Shown one piece after another: positions 1 through 8,553 of a DNA stretch of 64,000 nucleotides. Under the pieces are notes generated by a model, which saw only the letters and a list, made by a program, of their open reading frames with translations, did not search any database and was not told the DNA's origin. How positions within the stretch are numbered: the stretch's first letter is position 1; every line of letters begins with the position of its first letter. Position numbers and translations under genes: made by a program. This DNA is from CBDCNH01 sp965219015 (GTDB lineage: Bacteria > Pseudomonadota > Alphaproteobacteria > Rhodobacterales > Rhodobacteraceae), in the NCBI GenBank assembly GCA_965219015.1, contig CBDCNH010000011.1, positions 1-64,000 on the forward strand, written 5' to 3'.

Positions 1-1184
1 CCTTGTCGGAGGCGGCGCCGGGGTCGATCTTGTTGAGGATGCCGTCGAGCCCCGCCATCAGGAGCGCCGAGAAACGCGAGGTAGGGGTTCGCCGAGGGGT
101 CCGGGAAGCGGGCCTCGACGCGCTTCGACTTCGGGCTCTCGGTCCAGGGGATGCGGACGCAGCCCGAGCGGTTGCGCGCGGAATAGGCCCGCAGCACCGG
201 CGCCTCGAAGCCGGGGATCAGGCGCTTGTAGCTGTTGGTGCCGGGATTGGTGATCGCGTTCAACGCCTTGGCGTGCTTCAGGATGCCGCCGATGTACCAC
301 AGCGCCTCCTGGCTCAGGTCGGCGTATCGGTCGCCCGCGAAGAGCGGCTGGCCGCCCTTCCAGACCGACATGTTGACGTGCATCCCCGAGCCGTTGTCGC
401 CCTTGATCGGCTTCGGCATGAACGTGACCGACTTGCCGTAGGCGTGCGCGACGTTCTGGATCACGTACTTGTACTTCTGGATGTTGTCGGCCTGCACCGT
501 GAGCGTGTCGAAGATGAGGCCGAGCTCGTGCTGGTTCGAGGCGACCTCGTGGTGGTGCTTGTCGACCTTCATGCCCATTCGCTTCATCGTCGAGAGCATC
601 TCGCCGCGCAGATCCTGCGCGTCGTCGACCGGGTTGACCGGGAAGTAGCCGCCCTTGACGCCGGGCCGGTGGCCCATGTTGCCCATCTCGTACTTGGTGT
701 CGGAATTCCATGCCCCGTCCGTGGCATCGACCTCGAAGCTCACCTTGTTCATGGTGACCGCGAAGCGCACGTCGTCGAACACGAAGAACTCCGCCTCGGG
801 GCCCATGTAGGCCGCATCGCCGACGCCCGAGGACTTGAGGTACGCCTCGGCCTTGAGCGCGGTCGAGCGGGGGTCGCGGCTGTAGGGCTCGTTGGTGTCG
901 GGCTCGACCACGTTGCAATGGAGGCAAAGCGTCTTTTCCGCGTAGAACGGGTCGATGTAGGCGCTCTCGGTGTCGGGCATGAGCTTCATGTCGGACTGGT
1001 CGATGGACTTCCAGCCGGCGATCGAGGAGCCGTCGAACATGAAGCCCTCGTCGAGGAAGTCCTCGTCGACGAGGTCGGCCACCACGGTGACGTGCTGCAG
1101 CTTGCCGCGCGGGTCGGTGAAGCGGACGTCGACGTACTCGACCTCCTCGTCCTTCATGGTGGCGAGAACCGTGTCGTTGCTCAT
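1..1184 (-). CDS. glnA: Glutamine synthetase type I, N-terminal part, apparent frameshift
   Basis: The enzyme makes glutamine from glutamate, ammonia and ATP in the cytoplasm. The gene starts at the ATG at 1184 (MSNDTVLATMKDEEVEYVDV) and runs off the left edge. Visible family motifs are FDGSSIAGW near residue 51, KPIKGDNGSGMHVN, NPGTNSYKRLIPGFEAP and RIPWTESPKSKRVEARFPD. About 370 of the usual ~468 residues are in frame. After NPYLAF, around 72-74, the plus strand reads GAAAC where GAAC would keep the frame. One extra base shifts the reading, and SALLMAGLDGILNKIDPG continues in the next frame up to the edge. It lies 30 bp downstream of glnB on the same strand, the usual glnBA operon. The family call is certain. 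Whether the frameshift is real is not. Confidence 0.93.
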   Translation of the reverse strand, partial: MSNDTVLATMKDEEVEYVDVRFTDPRGKLQHVTVVADLVDEDFLDEGFMFDGSSIAGWKSIDQSDMKLMPDTESAYIDPFYAEKTLCLHCNVVEPDTNEPYSRDPRSTALKAEAYLKSSGVGDAAYMGPEAEFFVFDDVRFAVTMNKVSFEVDATDGAWNSDTKYEMGNMGHRPGVKGGYFPVNPVDDAQDLRGEMLSTMKRMGMKVDKHHHEVASNQHELGLIFDTLTVQADNIQKYKYVIQNVAHAYGKSVTFMPKPIKGDNGSGMHVNMSVWKGGQPLFAGDRYADLSQEALWYIGGILKHAKALNAITNPGTNSYKRLIPGFEAPVLRAYSARNRSGCVRIPWTESPKSKRVEARFPDPSANPYLAFLGAPDGGARRHPQQDRPRRRLRQ

Positions 1185-1214
1185 GCGTGCCTCATTGCGG
1201 ATGGGTTCATCATG

Positions 1215-1553
1215 TCAGATCGCGTCCTCGCCGGCCTCGCCGGTGCGGATGCGGACCGCCTGCTCGACAGTGGAGACGAAGATCTTGCCGTCGCCGATCT
1301 TGTCGGTGCGCGCGGCGGCCACGATGGCTGCGATGGCCCCGTCGACCTGATCGTCGGGCAGCACCACCTCGATCTTCACCTTGGGCAGGAAATCCACGAC
1401 GTACTCGGCGCCGCGGTAGAGCTCGGTATGGCCCTTCTGGCGCCCGAAGCCCTTCACCTCGACGACCGACAGACCCTGGATGCCGACCTCCTGGAGCGCT
1501 TCCTTCACGTCATCGAGCTTGAACGGCTTGATGATCGCCTCGATCTTTTTCAT
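1215..1553 (-). CDS. glnB: Nitrogen regulatory protein P-II
   Basis: This is a small trimeric signal protein that senses 2-oxoglutarate, ATP/ADP and, by uridylylation, glutamine. It controls glutamine synthetase adenylylation and NtrB. The 112-residue product starts MKKIEAIIKPFKLDDVKEAL, the normal PII start, so I used the ATG at 1553 rather than upstream codons. The T-loop reads HTELYRGAEYVVDF, with Tyr51 as the uridylylation site. The C-terminal signature DGKIFVSTVEQAVRIRTGE is complete. It is 30 bp upstream of glnA and divergent from the NAD(P)HX repair gene, so the glnBA promoter must lie in 1554-1726. I saw no clear sigma-54 site there. Confidence 0.97.
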   Translation of the reverse strand: MKKIEAIIKPFKLDDVKEALQEVGIQGLSVVEVKGFGRQKGHTELYRGAEYVVDFLPKVKIEVVLPDDQVDGAIAAIVAAARTDKIGDGKIFVSTVEQAVRIRTGEAGEDAI

Positions 1554-1726
1554 CGTTCGCCCCATTGGGTTGCGTCGCGACCCGGTCAGACCATGTCTCC
1601 CCGGAGGCGGCAACCGGGGCTCCGGGGCGCGTCCTGCGCCGCCCGGGCAATCGTGAAGGCGCGATCAATTTCGGGGCGACGTGCCGCTTCGGCAGGCAGT
1701 CCGCGAACGAGAGAGGGTGCGACACC

Positions 1727-3346
1727 TTGGCAGTCCTGCTGACCGCGGCGGAGATGCGCGCCATCGAGGCCCGCGCGATGGCGAGCGGCGTTTCGGGCCG
1801 CGGGCTGATGGAGCGCGCGGGCGCCGGCGTCGTCGCCGCCATGCTCGCGCACTGGCCGGAGCTGGCGGCGGGCGCGCACCGCGCGGCGGTCCTCTGCGGC
1901 CCCGGCAACAACGGCGGCGACGGCTTCGTCGTGGCGCGGCTGCTCGCACGCCGCGGCTGGCGGGTGGAGGTGCTCATCTTGGGCGATCCGGACCGCCTGC
2001 CGCCCAACGCGAAAGCGAACGCCGACCGCTGGCGCAAGATGGGCGAGATATCGCCCGTGCCCCGCGGCTTCTCCCCCGACTTCCAGTGGAAGGCCGCGGT
2101 CATCGTGGACGCGGTGTTCGGCACCGGGCTCACGCGGCCGATCGGATTCGAGCTCGGCCTCGGCAACATGCTTCCCGAATGGGACCTGCGCGACGAGCCC
2201 GGGCGGCCGCGGGTGGTGGCGGTCGATGTCCCGTCGGGCCTCTGCAGCGACAGCGGACGGCATCTCGACGGCGACTTGCTCTGGGCCGACCTGACGGTGG
2301 CGTTCCACGCGGCGAAGGTCGGCCACTATCTCGCCGAGGGTCCGGACCATTGCGGCCACATCCGCGTGGTCGATATCGGCCTGCCGCACCCGTCGGCCTG
2401 GTCGACTCTGATCCGGTCGCCCGACCCAGCGGAGCCCCATCGCGGCTGGATCCTGTCGCCGTCGGACGGCCGCACGCCGCGCGATGTCCATCTGGTCGAG
2501 GCGCCTCCGCACGGCCGGCTCGGCAAGTGGAGCGGGCACAAGTTCGACTACGGCTCGGCGCTGGTGCTGGCGGGCGGGGTCGGGCGGGGCGGGGCGGCGC
2601 GGATGGCGGCGCACGGCGCGCTCAGGATCGGCGCGGGGCTGGTGACGCTCGCGCCGCCCCCCGCGGCGCTGATCGAGAACGCGAGCCGGCTCGACGCGGT
2701 GATGCTGCGCGCCGTGAAGGACGCAGGAGACCTTGCGGCGCTTCTCGACGGCGACGCGCGGCTGAACGCGGTCTGCGCCGGGCCGGGGCTCGGGACCGGG
2801 CCGCGCGAGGCGGCGCTGGTGGGCGCGGCGCTGGCGAGCGGCCGGGCCCTGGTGCTCGACGGCGACGCGCTGACGCTCCTTGCGCGCGACGCGGGCCTGA
2901 TGGCGCGGCTCCACGGCGCCTGCGTGCTGACCCCGCACGAGGGCGAGTTCGCGCGGCTCTTCCCGGACCTCGCCGCGCGGCTCGAGGGCACGCCCGAGGC
3001 GGCCCCCGCGGTCTCGAAGCTCGACGTGACGCGCGAGGCGGCGGCACGGGCGCGTTGCACCGTGGTCCACAAGGGCCCCGACACGGTGATCGCGGGGCCT
3101 CACGGCGAGGCGGCGATCGCGTCCGCGGCCTACGACCGGAGCGCGCCCTGGCTCGCGACGGCGGGCTCGGGCGACACGCTCGCGGGGTTCATCACCGGGC
3201 TGCTCGCACGGGGGGCCGCGCCGCTGGAGGCGGCCTCGGCGGCGGCGTGGCTCCATGTCGAGTGCGCGCGCGCCTTCGGGCCTGGGCTCACGGCGGAGGA
3301 CCTGCCGGGGATGCTGCCGGGCGTCTTGCGCGACCTTGGGCTCTGA
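1727..3346 (+). CDS. nnr: Bifunctional NAD(P)H-hydrate epimerase / ADP-dependent dehydratase
   Basis: The protein repairs damaged NADHX and NADPHX. The N-terminal YjeF_N domain (about residues 1-220) epimerises the hydrates and has the motifs GPGNNGGDGFVVARLL and VDVPSGLCSDSG. The C-terminal kinase-like domain (about 260-539) dehydrates the S form and has TPHEGEFARLFPDL, HKGPDTVIAGP and the anion-hole motif ATAGSGDTLAGFITGLLARG. I chose the TTG at 1727 because GAGAGG lies about 8 bases upstream and the product then begins at LTAAEMRAIEARAM, as in the family. The in-frame ATG at 1565 would add 54 residues of non-conserved sequence. The product is 539 residues and looks intact. It is divergent from glnB. 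Confidence 0.93.
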   Translation: MAVLLTAAEMRAIEARAMASGVSGRGLMERAGAGVVAAMLAHWPELAAGAHRAAVLCGPGNNGGDGFVVARLLARRGWRVEVLILGDPDRLPPNAKANADRWRKMGEISPVPRGFSPDFQWKAAVIVDAVFGTGLTRPIGFELGLGNMLPEWDLRDEPGRPRVVAVDVPSGLCSDSGRHLDGDLLWADLTVAFHAAKVGHYLAEGPDHCGHIRVVDIGLPHPSAWSTLIRSPDPAEPHRGWILSPSDGRTPRDVHLVEAPPHGRLGKWSGHKFDYGSALVLAGGVGRGGAARMAAHGALRIGAGLVTLAPPPAALIENASRLDAVMLRAVKDAGDLAALLDGDARLNAVCAGPGLGTGPREAALVGAALASGRALVLDGDALTLLARDAGLMARLHGACVLTPHEGEFARLFPDLAARLEGTPEAAPAVSKLDVTREAAARARCTVVHKGPDTVIAGPHGEAAIASAAYDRSAPWLATAGSGDTLAGFITGLLARGAAPLEAASAAAWLHVECARAFGPGLTAEDLPGMLPGVLRDLGL

Positions 3347-3363
3347 GCCTACACAGCATCCCG

Positions 3364-3448
3364 GCGGGTGTGGCGGAACTGGCAGACGCACCAGATTTAG
3401 GTTCTGGCGCCGCGAGGCGTGGGGGTTCGAGTCCCTTCACCCGCACCA
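3364..3448 (+). tRNA. tRNA-Leu (UAG)
   Basis: The acceptor arms GCGGGTG and CACCCGC pair perfectly, and ACCA follows at 3445-3448. The anticodon stem CCAGA/TCTGG encloses the loop TTTAGGT with anticodon TAG. The T-arm has GGTTCGAGTCC. The long variable arm (CGCCGCGAGGCG) marks a class II tRNA and fits leucine. The gene is 85 bases with its encoded CCA end. Confidence 0.97.
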
Positions 3449-3533
3449 CGAAACGCCTCTGCGCGGCCATCATTTCGGCGCATTCGCCGGCTATCCCTCG
3501 ACCGTCAAAAACCGCAGCGGAAAGGGACTGTCG

Positions 3534-3713
3534 ATGATCAAGGCCTGCCGCAAGTGCGGCGAGATCTTCATGTCGGGCGCGGAGGACTGCCCCAGCTGCG
3601 GCAGCTCGACCCGGCCCGACTGGTCGCTCTCGACCAATCTCGTCGTCTACATGAACCTCTCGATCCTGCTTGCCGGGGCCGTGCTCTACGTCGTGCTGCC
3701 GCTCCTCGAATGA
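3534..3713 (+). CDS. Small zinc-ribbon protein with one membrane segment
   Basis: The product has 59 residues and starts at the ATG at 3534, with AAAGGGA a few bases upstream. Residues 5-23 hold two CxxC pairs (CRKC and CPSC), a zinc-ribbon knuckle. Residues about 34-57 (VVYMNLSILLAGAVLYVVLP) form one hydrophobic helix that reaches the C-terminus. I do not recognise a named family. It may be a small membrane protein with a cytoplasmic metal-binding head. It lies between tRNA-Leu and tig, both on the same strand. Confidence 0.75.
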   Translation: MIKACRKCGEIFMSGAEDCPSCGSSTRPDWSLSTNLVVYMNLSILLAGAVLYVVLPLLE

Positions 3714-3725
3714 CGCCGCGCGCCG

Positions 3726-3745
3726 GGGTTTCGCTTGCGAAGCCC
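3726..3745 (+). terminator. Weak hairpin after the zinc-ribbon gene
   Basis: GGGTTTCG and CGAAGCCC can pair (one G-T) around the loop CTTG, 13 bases after the stop of the small zinc-ribbon gene. There is no T-run after it, so termination is only a possibility. Confidence 0.3.
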
Positions 3746-3815
3746 GCCCCGGTTTCCTAGAACGTCGGCCTGACGAAAACGGCGTCCCGTGCGGCGCGCA
3801 AGGATGGCGGGCGAC

Positions 3816-5147
3816 ATGCAGGTGACCGAGACCCTCAACGACGGGCTGAAGCGCGGCTACACGATCACGGTGCCGGCGGCCGAGCTCGAGGCGAAGGTCC
3901 GCGAGAAGCTCGCCGAGGCGCAGCCCGGGATCGAGATGAAGGGCTTCCGCAAGGGCCGCGTGCCGATGACGCTTCTGCGCCGCCAGTACGGTCCGCGGCT
4001 GATGGGCGACGCGATGCAGGAGAGCATCGACGGCGCGATGAAGGCGCATTTCGACGAGACGGGCGTGCGCCCCGCGGTCCAGCCGGAGGTCAAGATGACC
4101 CGCGAGGACTGGAAGGAAGGCGACGACATCGTGGTCGAGATGGCCTACGAGGCGCTCCCCGAGGTGCCCGAGCTCGACCTCTCGACGATCGAGCTGGAGC
4201 GGCTGGTGGTCAAGGCCGACGACGCCGAGGTCGACGACGCGATGGCGCGGCTCGCCGACACCGCCAAGACCTATGCCGACCGCGACGCGGGCGCGGCGGC
4301 CGCGACGGGCGACCAGGTGACGATCGACTTTCTGGGCCGCATCGACGGCGAGCCCTTCGAGGGCGGCGCCGCGGAGGACTTCCCGCTGGTGCTCGGCTCG
4401 GGGTCGTTCATCCCGGGCTTCGAGGACCAGCTCGTCGGCGTCGCGGTGGGCGACGAAAAGGCGGTCGAGGTCGCCTTCCCGGACGATTACCAGGCGGCGG
4501 CGCTGGCCGGGAAGGCCGCGACCTTCGACGTGACGGTGAAGGCGGTGAAGGCGCCGGAGGCCGCGGCGCTCGACGATGCGCTGGCGAAACAGTTCGGCGC
4601 CGACGACCTCGTGGCCTTGCGCGCGCAGGTCGCCGAGCGGCTCGAGGCGGAGTACGCGGGTGCGGCGCGGCAGGTGATGAAGCGCGCGCTCCTCGACCGG
4701 CTCGACGGCATGGTGAGCTTCGAGCTGCCGCCGAGCCTCCTTGACGCCGAGGCCGGCCAGATCGCGCACCAGCTCTGGCACGAGGACCACCCCGACGAGC
4801 ACGGCCACGAGCACGGCGAGACCCCGGTGACGGACGAGCACCGCAGCCTCGCCGAGCGCCGCGTCCGGCTGGGGCTGCTGCTGGCGGAGATCGGGCGCGC
4901 GAACGACATCGCCGTCACCGACGCCGAGATGACGAGCGCGGTGATGGCGCAGGCGCGCCAGTACCCCGGCCAGGAGCGCGCGTTCTTCGACTTCGTGCAG
5001 AAGAACGCGGCGATGCAGCAGCAGCTCCGCGCCCCGATCTTCGAGGACAAGGTGGTCGACCACGTCTTCGCCGCCGCCACCGTCACCGACCGCGACGCGA
5101 CGAAGGACGACCTCCAGGCCGCGGTGAGCGCCCTCGACGAGGGGTGA
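3816..5147 (+). CDS. tig: Trigger factor (ribosome-bound chaperone and prolyl isomerase)
   Basis: The protein binds the ribosome exit tunnel and shields nascent chains. I start it at the ATG at 3816 (MQVTETLNDGLKRGYTITVP). The N-terminal ribosome-binding domain has the signature GFRKGRVPMTLLRRQYG near residue 44. The FKBP-type isomerase domain lies at about 155-240 (GDQVTIDFLGRIDGEPFEGG). The SurA-like C-terminal domain fills the rest. At 443 residues it is of normal length. The segment HEDHPDEHGHEHGE near residue 322 is unusually rich in histidine and acid and could bind metal. The last ~60 bases are echoed in the tandem repeats that follow. Confidence 0.96.
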   Translation: MQVTETLNDGLKRGYTITVPAAELEAKVREKLAEAQPGIEMKGFRKGRVPMTLLRRQYGPRLMGDAMQESIDGAMKAHFDETGVRPAVQPEVKMTREDWKEGDDIVVEMAYEALPEVPELDLSTIELERLVVKADDAEVDDAMARLADTAKTYADRDAGAAAATGDQVTIDFLGRIDGEPFEGGAAEDFPLVLGSGSFIPGFEDQLVGVAVGDEKAVEVAFPDDYQAAALAGKAATFDVTVKAVKAPEAAALDDALAKQFGADDLVALRAQVAERLEAEYAGAARQVMKRALLDRLDGMVSFELPPSLLDAEAGQIAHQLWHEDHPDEHGHEHGETPVTDEHRSLAERRVRLGLLLAEIGRANDIAVTDAEMTSAVMAQARQYPGQERAFFDFVQKNAAMQQQLRAPIFEDKVVDHVFAAATVTDRDATKDDLQAAVSALDEG

Positions 5148-5250
5148 GGCGCGCGGTCTGCGGACAGAGCGCGTGACGATGAAGGCCACCTTCGGACCTC
5201 GGTGAGCGTGCGCGACCGTGCGCGCGTTTCGCTTCGGGTGCCGTCGGAGC

Positions 5251-5660
5251 GCGAGGCGACGAAGGACGACTTTAGAGCCCCGTTAGGTGGGCGCGATGCG
5301 AAGAGGAGCGCGGTCCGCTTTGCTGCCGGGATCAGACGGACCGCGGGGCAACGCACGCCGATCTGCAGGCCGCGGGGAGCGCGCGCGACGGGGCGAGGCG
5401 CGGTCCGCGTCTCCGCCGAAGTCAGACGGAGCGCAAGGCGACGAAGGATGACTTTCGGGCCCCGTTAAGCGCGCGCGATGCGAAGAGGAGCGCTGTCCGC
5501 TTTGCTGCCGGGATCAGACGGACCGCGGGGCAACGCACGCCGATCTGCAGGCCGCGGGGAGCGCGCGCGACGGGGCGAGGCGCGGTCCGCGTCTCCGCCG
5601 AAGTCATTCGGATCGCGAGGCGACGAGGGACGACTTTCGAGCCGGGTTGAGCGCGCTCGA
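5251..5660. repeat. Two 182-bp tandem repeats plus a partial third unit
   Basis: Unit 1 is 5251-5432 and unit 2 is 5433-5614. They differ at roughly 15 positions, and the ~130-bp core from GAAGAGGAGCG to CGCCGAAGTCA differs at one position. A third, partial unit starts at 5615 (GCGAGGCGACGAGGGACGAC). The two ends of each unit resemble the last ~60 bases of tig and its stop region (GACGAAGGACGAC, then CAGGCCGCGG-GAGCG). The rest of the unit has no counterpart in tig. Short ORFs through the repeats on both strands repeat with them and do not look like genes. Confidence 0.85.
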
Positions 5661-6086
5661 CATGGAGCGACCTCAGGTGCCCCATCCGTGGCAAATCCGG
5701 GAGAATCCGCTTTCCCGATAACTCACTCTCCAGCACTAGATGTCTTCGGACACCGAGTTACCCGTACCCAAGCGGACGTGCCGCGTCCGGTCCGCCAAGA
5801 CCTTCTCGGCGGGCCTGAACTTGATGACCTTTTCGACGTCCTTGCCGGGAGTGGGCCACGAGCGCGGCATTCCTTCACGGCAGAACATCAACGAAATCGA
5901 CGTCGACGTCTGGACGCAGAGGGAGATCCTCGGCTGTGTCCGGAGCGCGGATGCTTGCACTCGTTGGCTGATCGGGGACGAAGAAAATGACCTTCGGCGA
6001 CACCGCCGGCGCACCATCCCGTCGCGCTGTGGCAGAACAGGGATCATCTCCGGCGTCAGCACATCGAGCCTTCCCTGCCGGCAAAC
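5661..6086. other. About 430 bp with no confident gene
   Basis: No ORF here has gene-like features on either strand. On the minus strand a short stretch near 5770-5850 reads GKDVEKVIKFRPAEKVLADR, which weakly recalls the C-terminal end of HU/IHF-type DNA-binding proteins. Nearby, another minus frame reads PKVIFFVPDQPT. The frames do not join and no start is visible. It may be decayed sequence at the edge of the accessory region. Confidence 0.4.
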
Positions 6087-7304
6087 CTATCCGCGCTCGT
6101 CCGGGCTTTGTCTCTCCGGCGGGCGGCGCACCCTTGCCCCGATGAGCATGACCGCCACAGCGGCTCCAGCGATCGGCAGGACGCTCGCCCATTGGCTTGG
6201 ACCGCTGGCTTGCAAGACCCCGGTCAGGAGCGCGGTCAGCACGGCAATCGTATAGCTGACCGTGAATACGGCCGCCGAGGTGCTTGGTACGTCCGGCGCC
6301 GGCACCATCATTGCCGGGAGCGCCAACGCCAACGTAAGGACCCAGCCGAGCGAGAAGCCCGCCACGGCGGCGAAGACGACGGAAAAGGCGGCAGGTGCTG
6401 TCGCAAGCCCGACGCTGCCGGCCATGATGAACACTCCGGCTGCCATGTAGCTCCAGGGCCGGAAGACGAGCCGTTCGAGGAAAACCATCATGAGAAGCGA
6501 TGCCGGGATCTGCGCGCCGTTCAGCGCCAGCAACGCCGGTCGAACCATGTCCGACCCACCGGCTCGCGAGAGCCAGCCCGGCAGGAAGCCGTTCAGGCCG
6601 AAGTAGCTGGCGTTAACGGCACCGAGCAGAAGGCCGACCTTCCAGATTGATCCTTCCCGCCAATTCGGCCAGCTACGGGACGGTCGTCGATCGTGCTCTC
6701 GTCGACGTGGCTGAAAAATCGCGATCACGACTGCCGCTGCCAGCACGGGAAGGGACCACTGAAGCAAGCCGGCCCGCCATCCTCCGCCGACGAAGGGCAG
6801 GTCGGGCGCGGACGACACCACGATCGGCAGCACCTCGCCGCAGAGAAGCCCGCAGGTGTAGGTTGCCGTCGCGAGGCCGACATGAGCAGGCGTCCAGGTC
6901 CGGGCGAGCGTCGGCATGACCGGCTGCATGATGGCCACGCCCAGGCACATCACGGCCGTCGCCGCCTCCAGTCCGATCACGTCGCCGGAGAACCCGCGGG
7001 CTGCCGCGCCGATCGCGTTGATGAGGAGACCTGCCAAGAGGCTGGGGACTGATCCGAAGCGACGGACGAGAACAGCGCCCAAAACAGCTGCGAGCGCGAA
7101 GAACAGCGACGGAATTGCCGTCAACACGCCGATGTCCGTTCCGCGGAGCCGGAACTCGGCCTCAACCGAAGGGAGCACGGGCGGCAATGCGAGGATCGTC
7201 ACCCGGAGCATGACGCCCGCCAGGAACAACAAAGCCAGCGCGCGTAGCAGGTCGCTTTTCAAATGTTCGGTCCTTCGCCTTCGATCGCACGCTTTGATTT
7301 GCAA
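6087..7304 (-). CDS. MFS transporter, CynX/NimT-like
   Basis: This is a predicted inner-membrane permease of 405 residues with about 12 hydrophobic segments in two halves, the size and layout of the major facilitator superfamily. The first helix holds LPPVLPSVEAEFRLRGTDIG, which resembles the start of the cyanate/nitroimidazole (CynX/NimT) branch. A long hydrophilic loop (RRREHDRRPSRSWPNWREG) sits in the middle, as expected between the two six-helix halves. The substrate cannot be read from sequence. It is divergent from a LysR regulator 326 bp away, a common regulator-target pairing. Confidence 0.85.
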   Translation of the reverse strand: MQIKACDRRRRTEHLKSDLLRALALLFLAGVMLRVTILALPPVLPSVEAEFRLRGTDIGVLTAIPSLFFALAAVLGAVLVRRFGSVPSLLAGLLINAIGAAARGFSGDVIGLEAATAVMCLGVAIMQPVMPTLARTWTPAHVGLATATYTCGLLCGEVLPIVVSSAPDLPFVGGGWRAGLLQWSLPVLAAAVVIAIFQPRRREHDRRPSRSWPNWREGSIWKVGLLLGAVNASYFGLNGFLPGWLSRAGGSDMVRPALLALNGAQIPASLLMMVFLERLVFRPWSYMAAGVFIMAGSVGLATAPAAFSVVFAAVAGFSLGWVLTLALALPAMMVPAPDVPSTSAAVFTVSYTIAVLTALLTGVLQASGPSQWASVLPIAGAAVAVMLIGARVRRPPERQSPDERG

Positions 7305-7630
7305 AGTTTTAGGCCTTCATTAGGGAAAACGGTTAAGACCTTGACCGTGCTGTGATCTAGACTACTTCGCAGATAATCCTGATGCGATGCCGATAATTCC
7401 GAGCAAGGCCTTCGAAAAAGTCGAATGTACGGTTTAGCACGTGCCACAGGGGCGGATCACGAGTTTACAGCGAACGAAGTTGTCGGCCTGGGCGTACCGA
7501 TCTTACAGATTGCGGGCTCCGGCGTTGCCGGCCTGAACAGAGCTCCAGCGCAGCCGCCATCACGATCGTTAGCGCGTTTACACGTTCCAAGATTTCAGAC
7601 AGAATCGAGCTCACTTGTCGAGTTTTCCTA
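7305..7630. promoter_or_regulatory. Divergent intergenic region, MFS / LysR
   Basis: These 326 bases separate the start codons of the MFS gene (minus) and the LysR gene (plus) and must hold both promoters. The stretch is more AT-rich than its surroundings. LysR proteins usually bind T-N11-A sites in such regions. I could not single out one operator with confidence. Confidence 0.5.
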
Positions 7631-8533
7631 ATGACAACAGGTCCAGGCACGCCCACGTTCGATCAGTTGAACGTCTTGGTGCAGGTCGTCGAAGCCGGAA
7701 GTTTCACGGCTGCGGCGAAGAGAATGAACCGTGCGCTGTCGGTCGTCAGTTACACCATCAGCAATCTTGAAGCGCAGCTCGGCGTGAAGCTGTTTGATCG
7801 AGCGGTCAGCCGGAAGCCGCAGCTGACCGAAGCTGGCCGCGCGGTGTTGTCCGAAGCACGTGCCGTCGTAGGCGGGGTAGGTCATCTCCGTGCGAAAGTT
7901 GCGGGTATGTCGCAAGGACTTGAGGGCGAACTCAGCTTTGCCCTGGATTCTCTTCTGTCGTCGGCGCGCGTTATCGATGCGCTCACCGCCTTCGCCAACG
8001 AGTTCCCGACCGTCACGCTGAACCTGCACGTCGAGACGCTCGGTGCGGTGGTCCACCTCGTCCGCGCCAAGACGGCCATTATCGGGATCAGCGGCCAGCG
8101 TTCTTCCGATTTCGACGAGCTCCACCGCATCAGCGTGGGAACTCTTCGAATGGTGCCTGTCGCGGGGGCGCGACATCCCCTCGCCTCGGCAGACGCATGC
8201 CGCCCCGGCGCTGCTCGCGAGCACATACAACTCGTCGTGACCGATCGATCGCCGCTCACCAGAGGCAAGGATTACAGCGTGAGCGCCAGCCGCACCTGGC
8301 GGTTGGCCGATCTCAGCGCGAAGCACATGCTGCTGCGAGCGGGCATCGGATGGGGAATGATGCCTCTCGCGATGATCAAGGGCGATCTCGCCGATCGTGT
8401 TCTGGTCCAACTCGACATCCCTGACATCGCGGCGTTCGATTACCCGGTCGACGCCATTTATCGCACCGATACCCCACCCGGCCCGGCAGCGGCCTGGTTG
8501 ATCGAGCGTTTTCGTACGCAACCTTCGGACTGA
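7631..8533 (+). CDS. LysR-family transcriptional regulator
   Basis: The 300-residue protein has the LysR winged helix-turn-helix at about residues 8-67 (FDQLNVLVQVVEAGSFTAAA through LEAQLGVKLFDR). The rest is a periplasmic-binding-like effector domain with ELSFALDSLL and a C-terminal AGIGWGMMPLAMI motif. It is transcribed away from the MFS transporter and convergent with the GST gene, 20 bp apart. By LysR habit it probably controls the divergent transporter and itself. The effector is unknown. Confidence 0.92.
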   Translation: MTTGPGTPTFDQLNVLVQVVEAGSFTAAAKRMNRALSVVSYTISNLEAQLGVKLFDRAVSRKPQLTEAGRAVLSEARAVVGGVGHLRAKVAGMSQGLEGELSFALDSLLSSARVIDALTAFANEFPTVTLNLHVETLGAVVHLVRAKTAIIGISGQRSSDFDELHRISVGTLRMVPVAGARHPLASADACRPGAAREHIQLVVTDRSPLTRGKDYSVSASRTWRLADLSAKHMLLRAGIGWGMMPLAMIKGDLADRVLVQLDIPDIAAFDYPVDAIYRTDTPPGPAAAWLIERFRTQPSD

Positions 8534-8553
8534 AACCACAATCGGGCCTCCGC

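Noticed and set aside
3364..3448. tRNA-Leu as the integration site of the accessory region
   Set aside because: No repeat of the tRNA 3' end was found around the accessory block, and tig and a small gene lie between.
5251..5660. CRISPR array
   Set aside because: Units are 182 bp, directly adjacent, without spacers, and no cas genes are present.
5422..5736. Minus-strand ORFs within the tig-side repeats as small genes
   Set aside because: They repeat with the 182-bp units, share the phrase PAAKRTALLFASR only because of the repeat, and have no start signals.
5736..6062. HU/IHF-like gene on the minus strand
   Set aside because: Only GKDVEKVIKFRPAEKVLADR recalls the family; the N-terminal part and the DNA-binding arm are absent.
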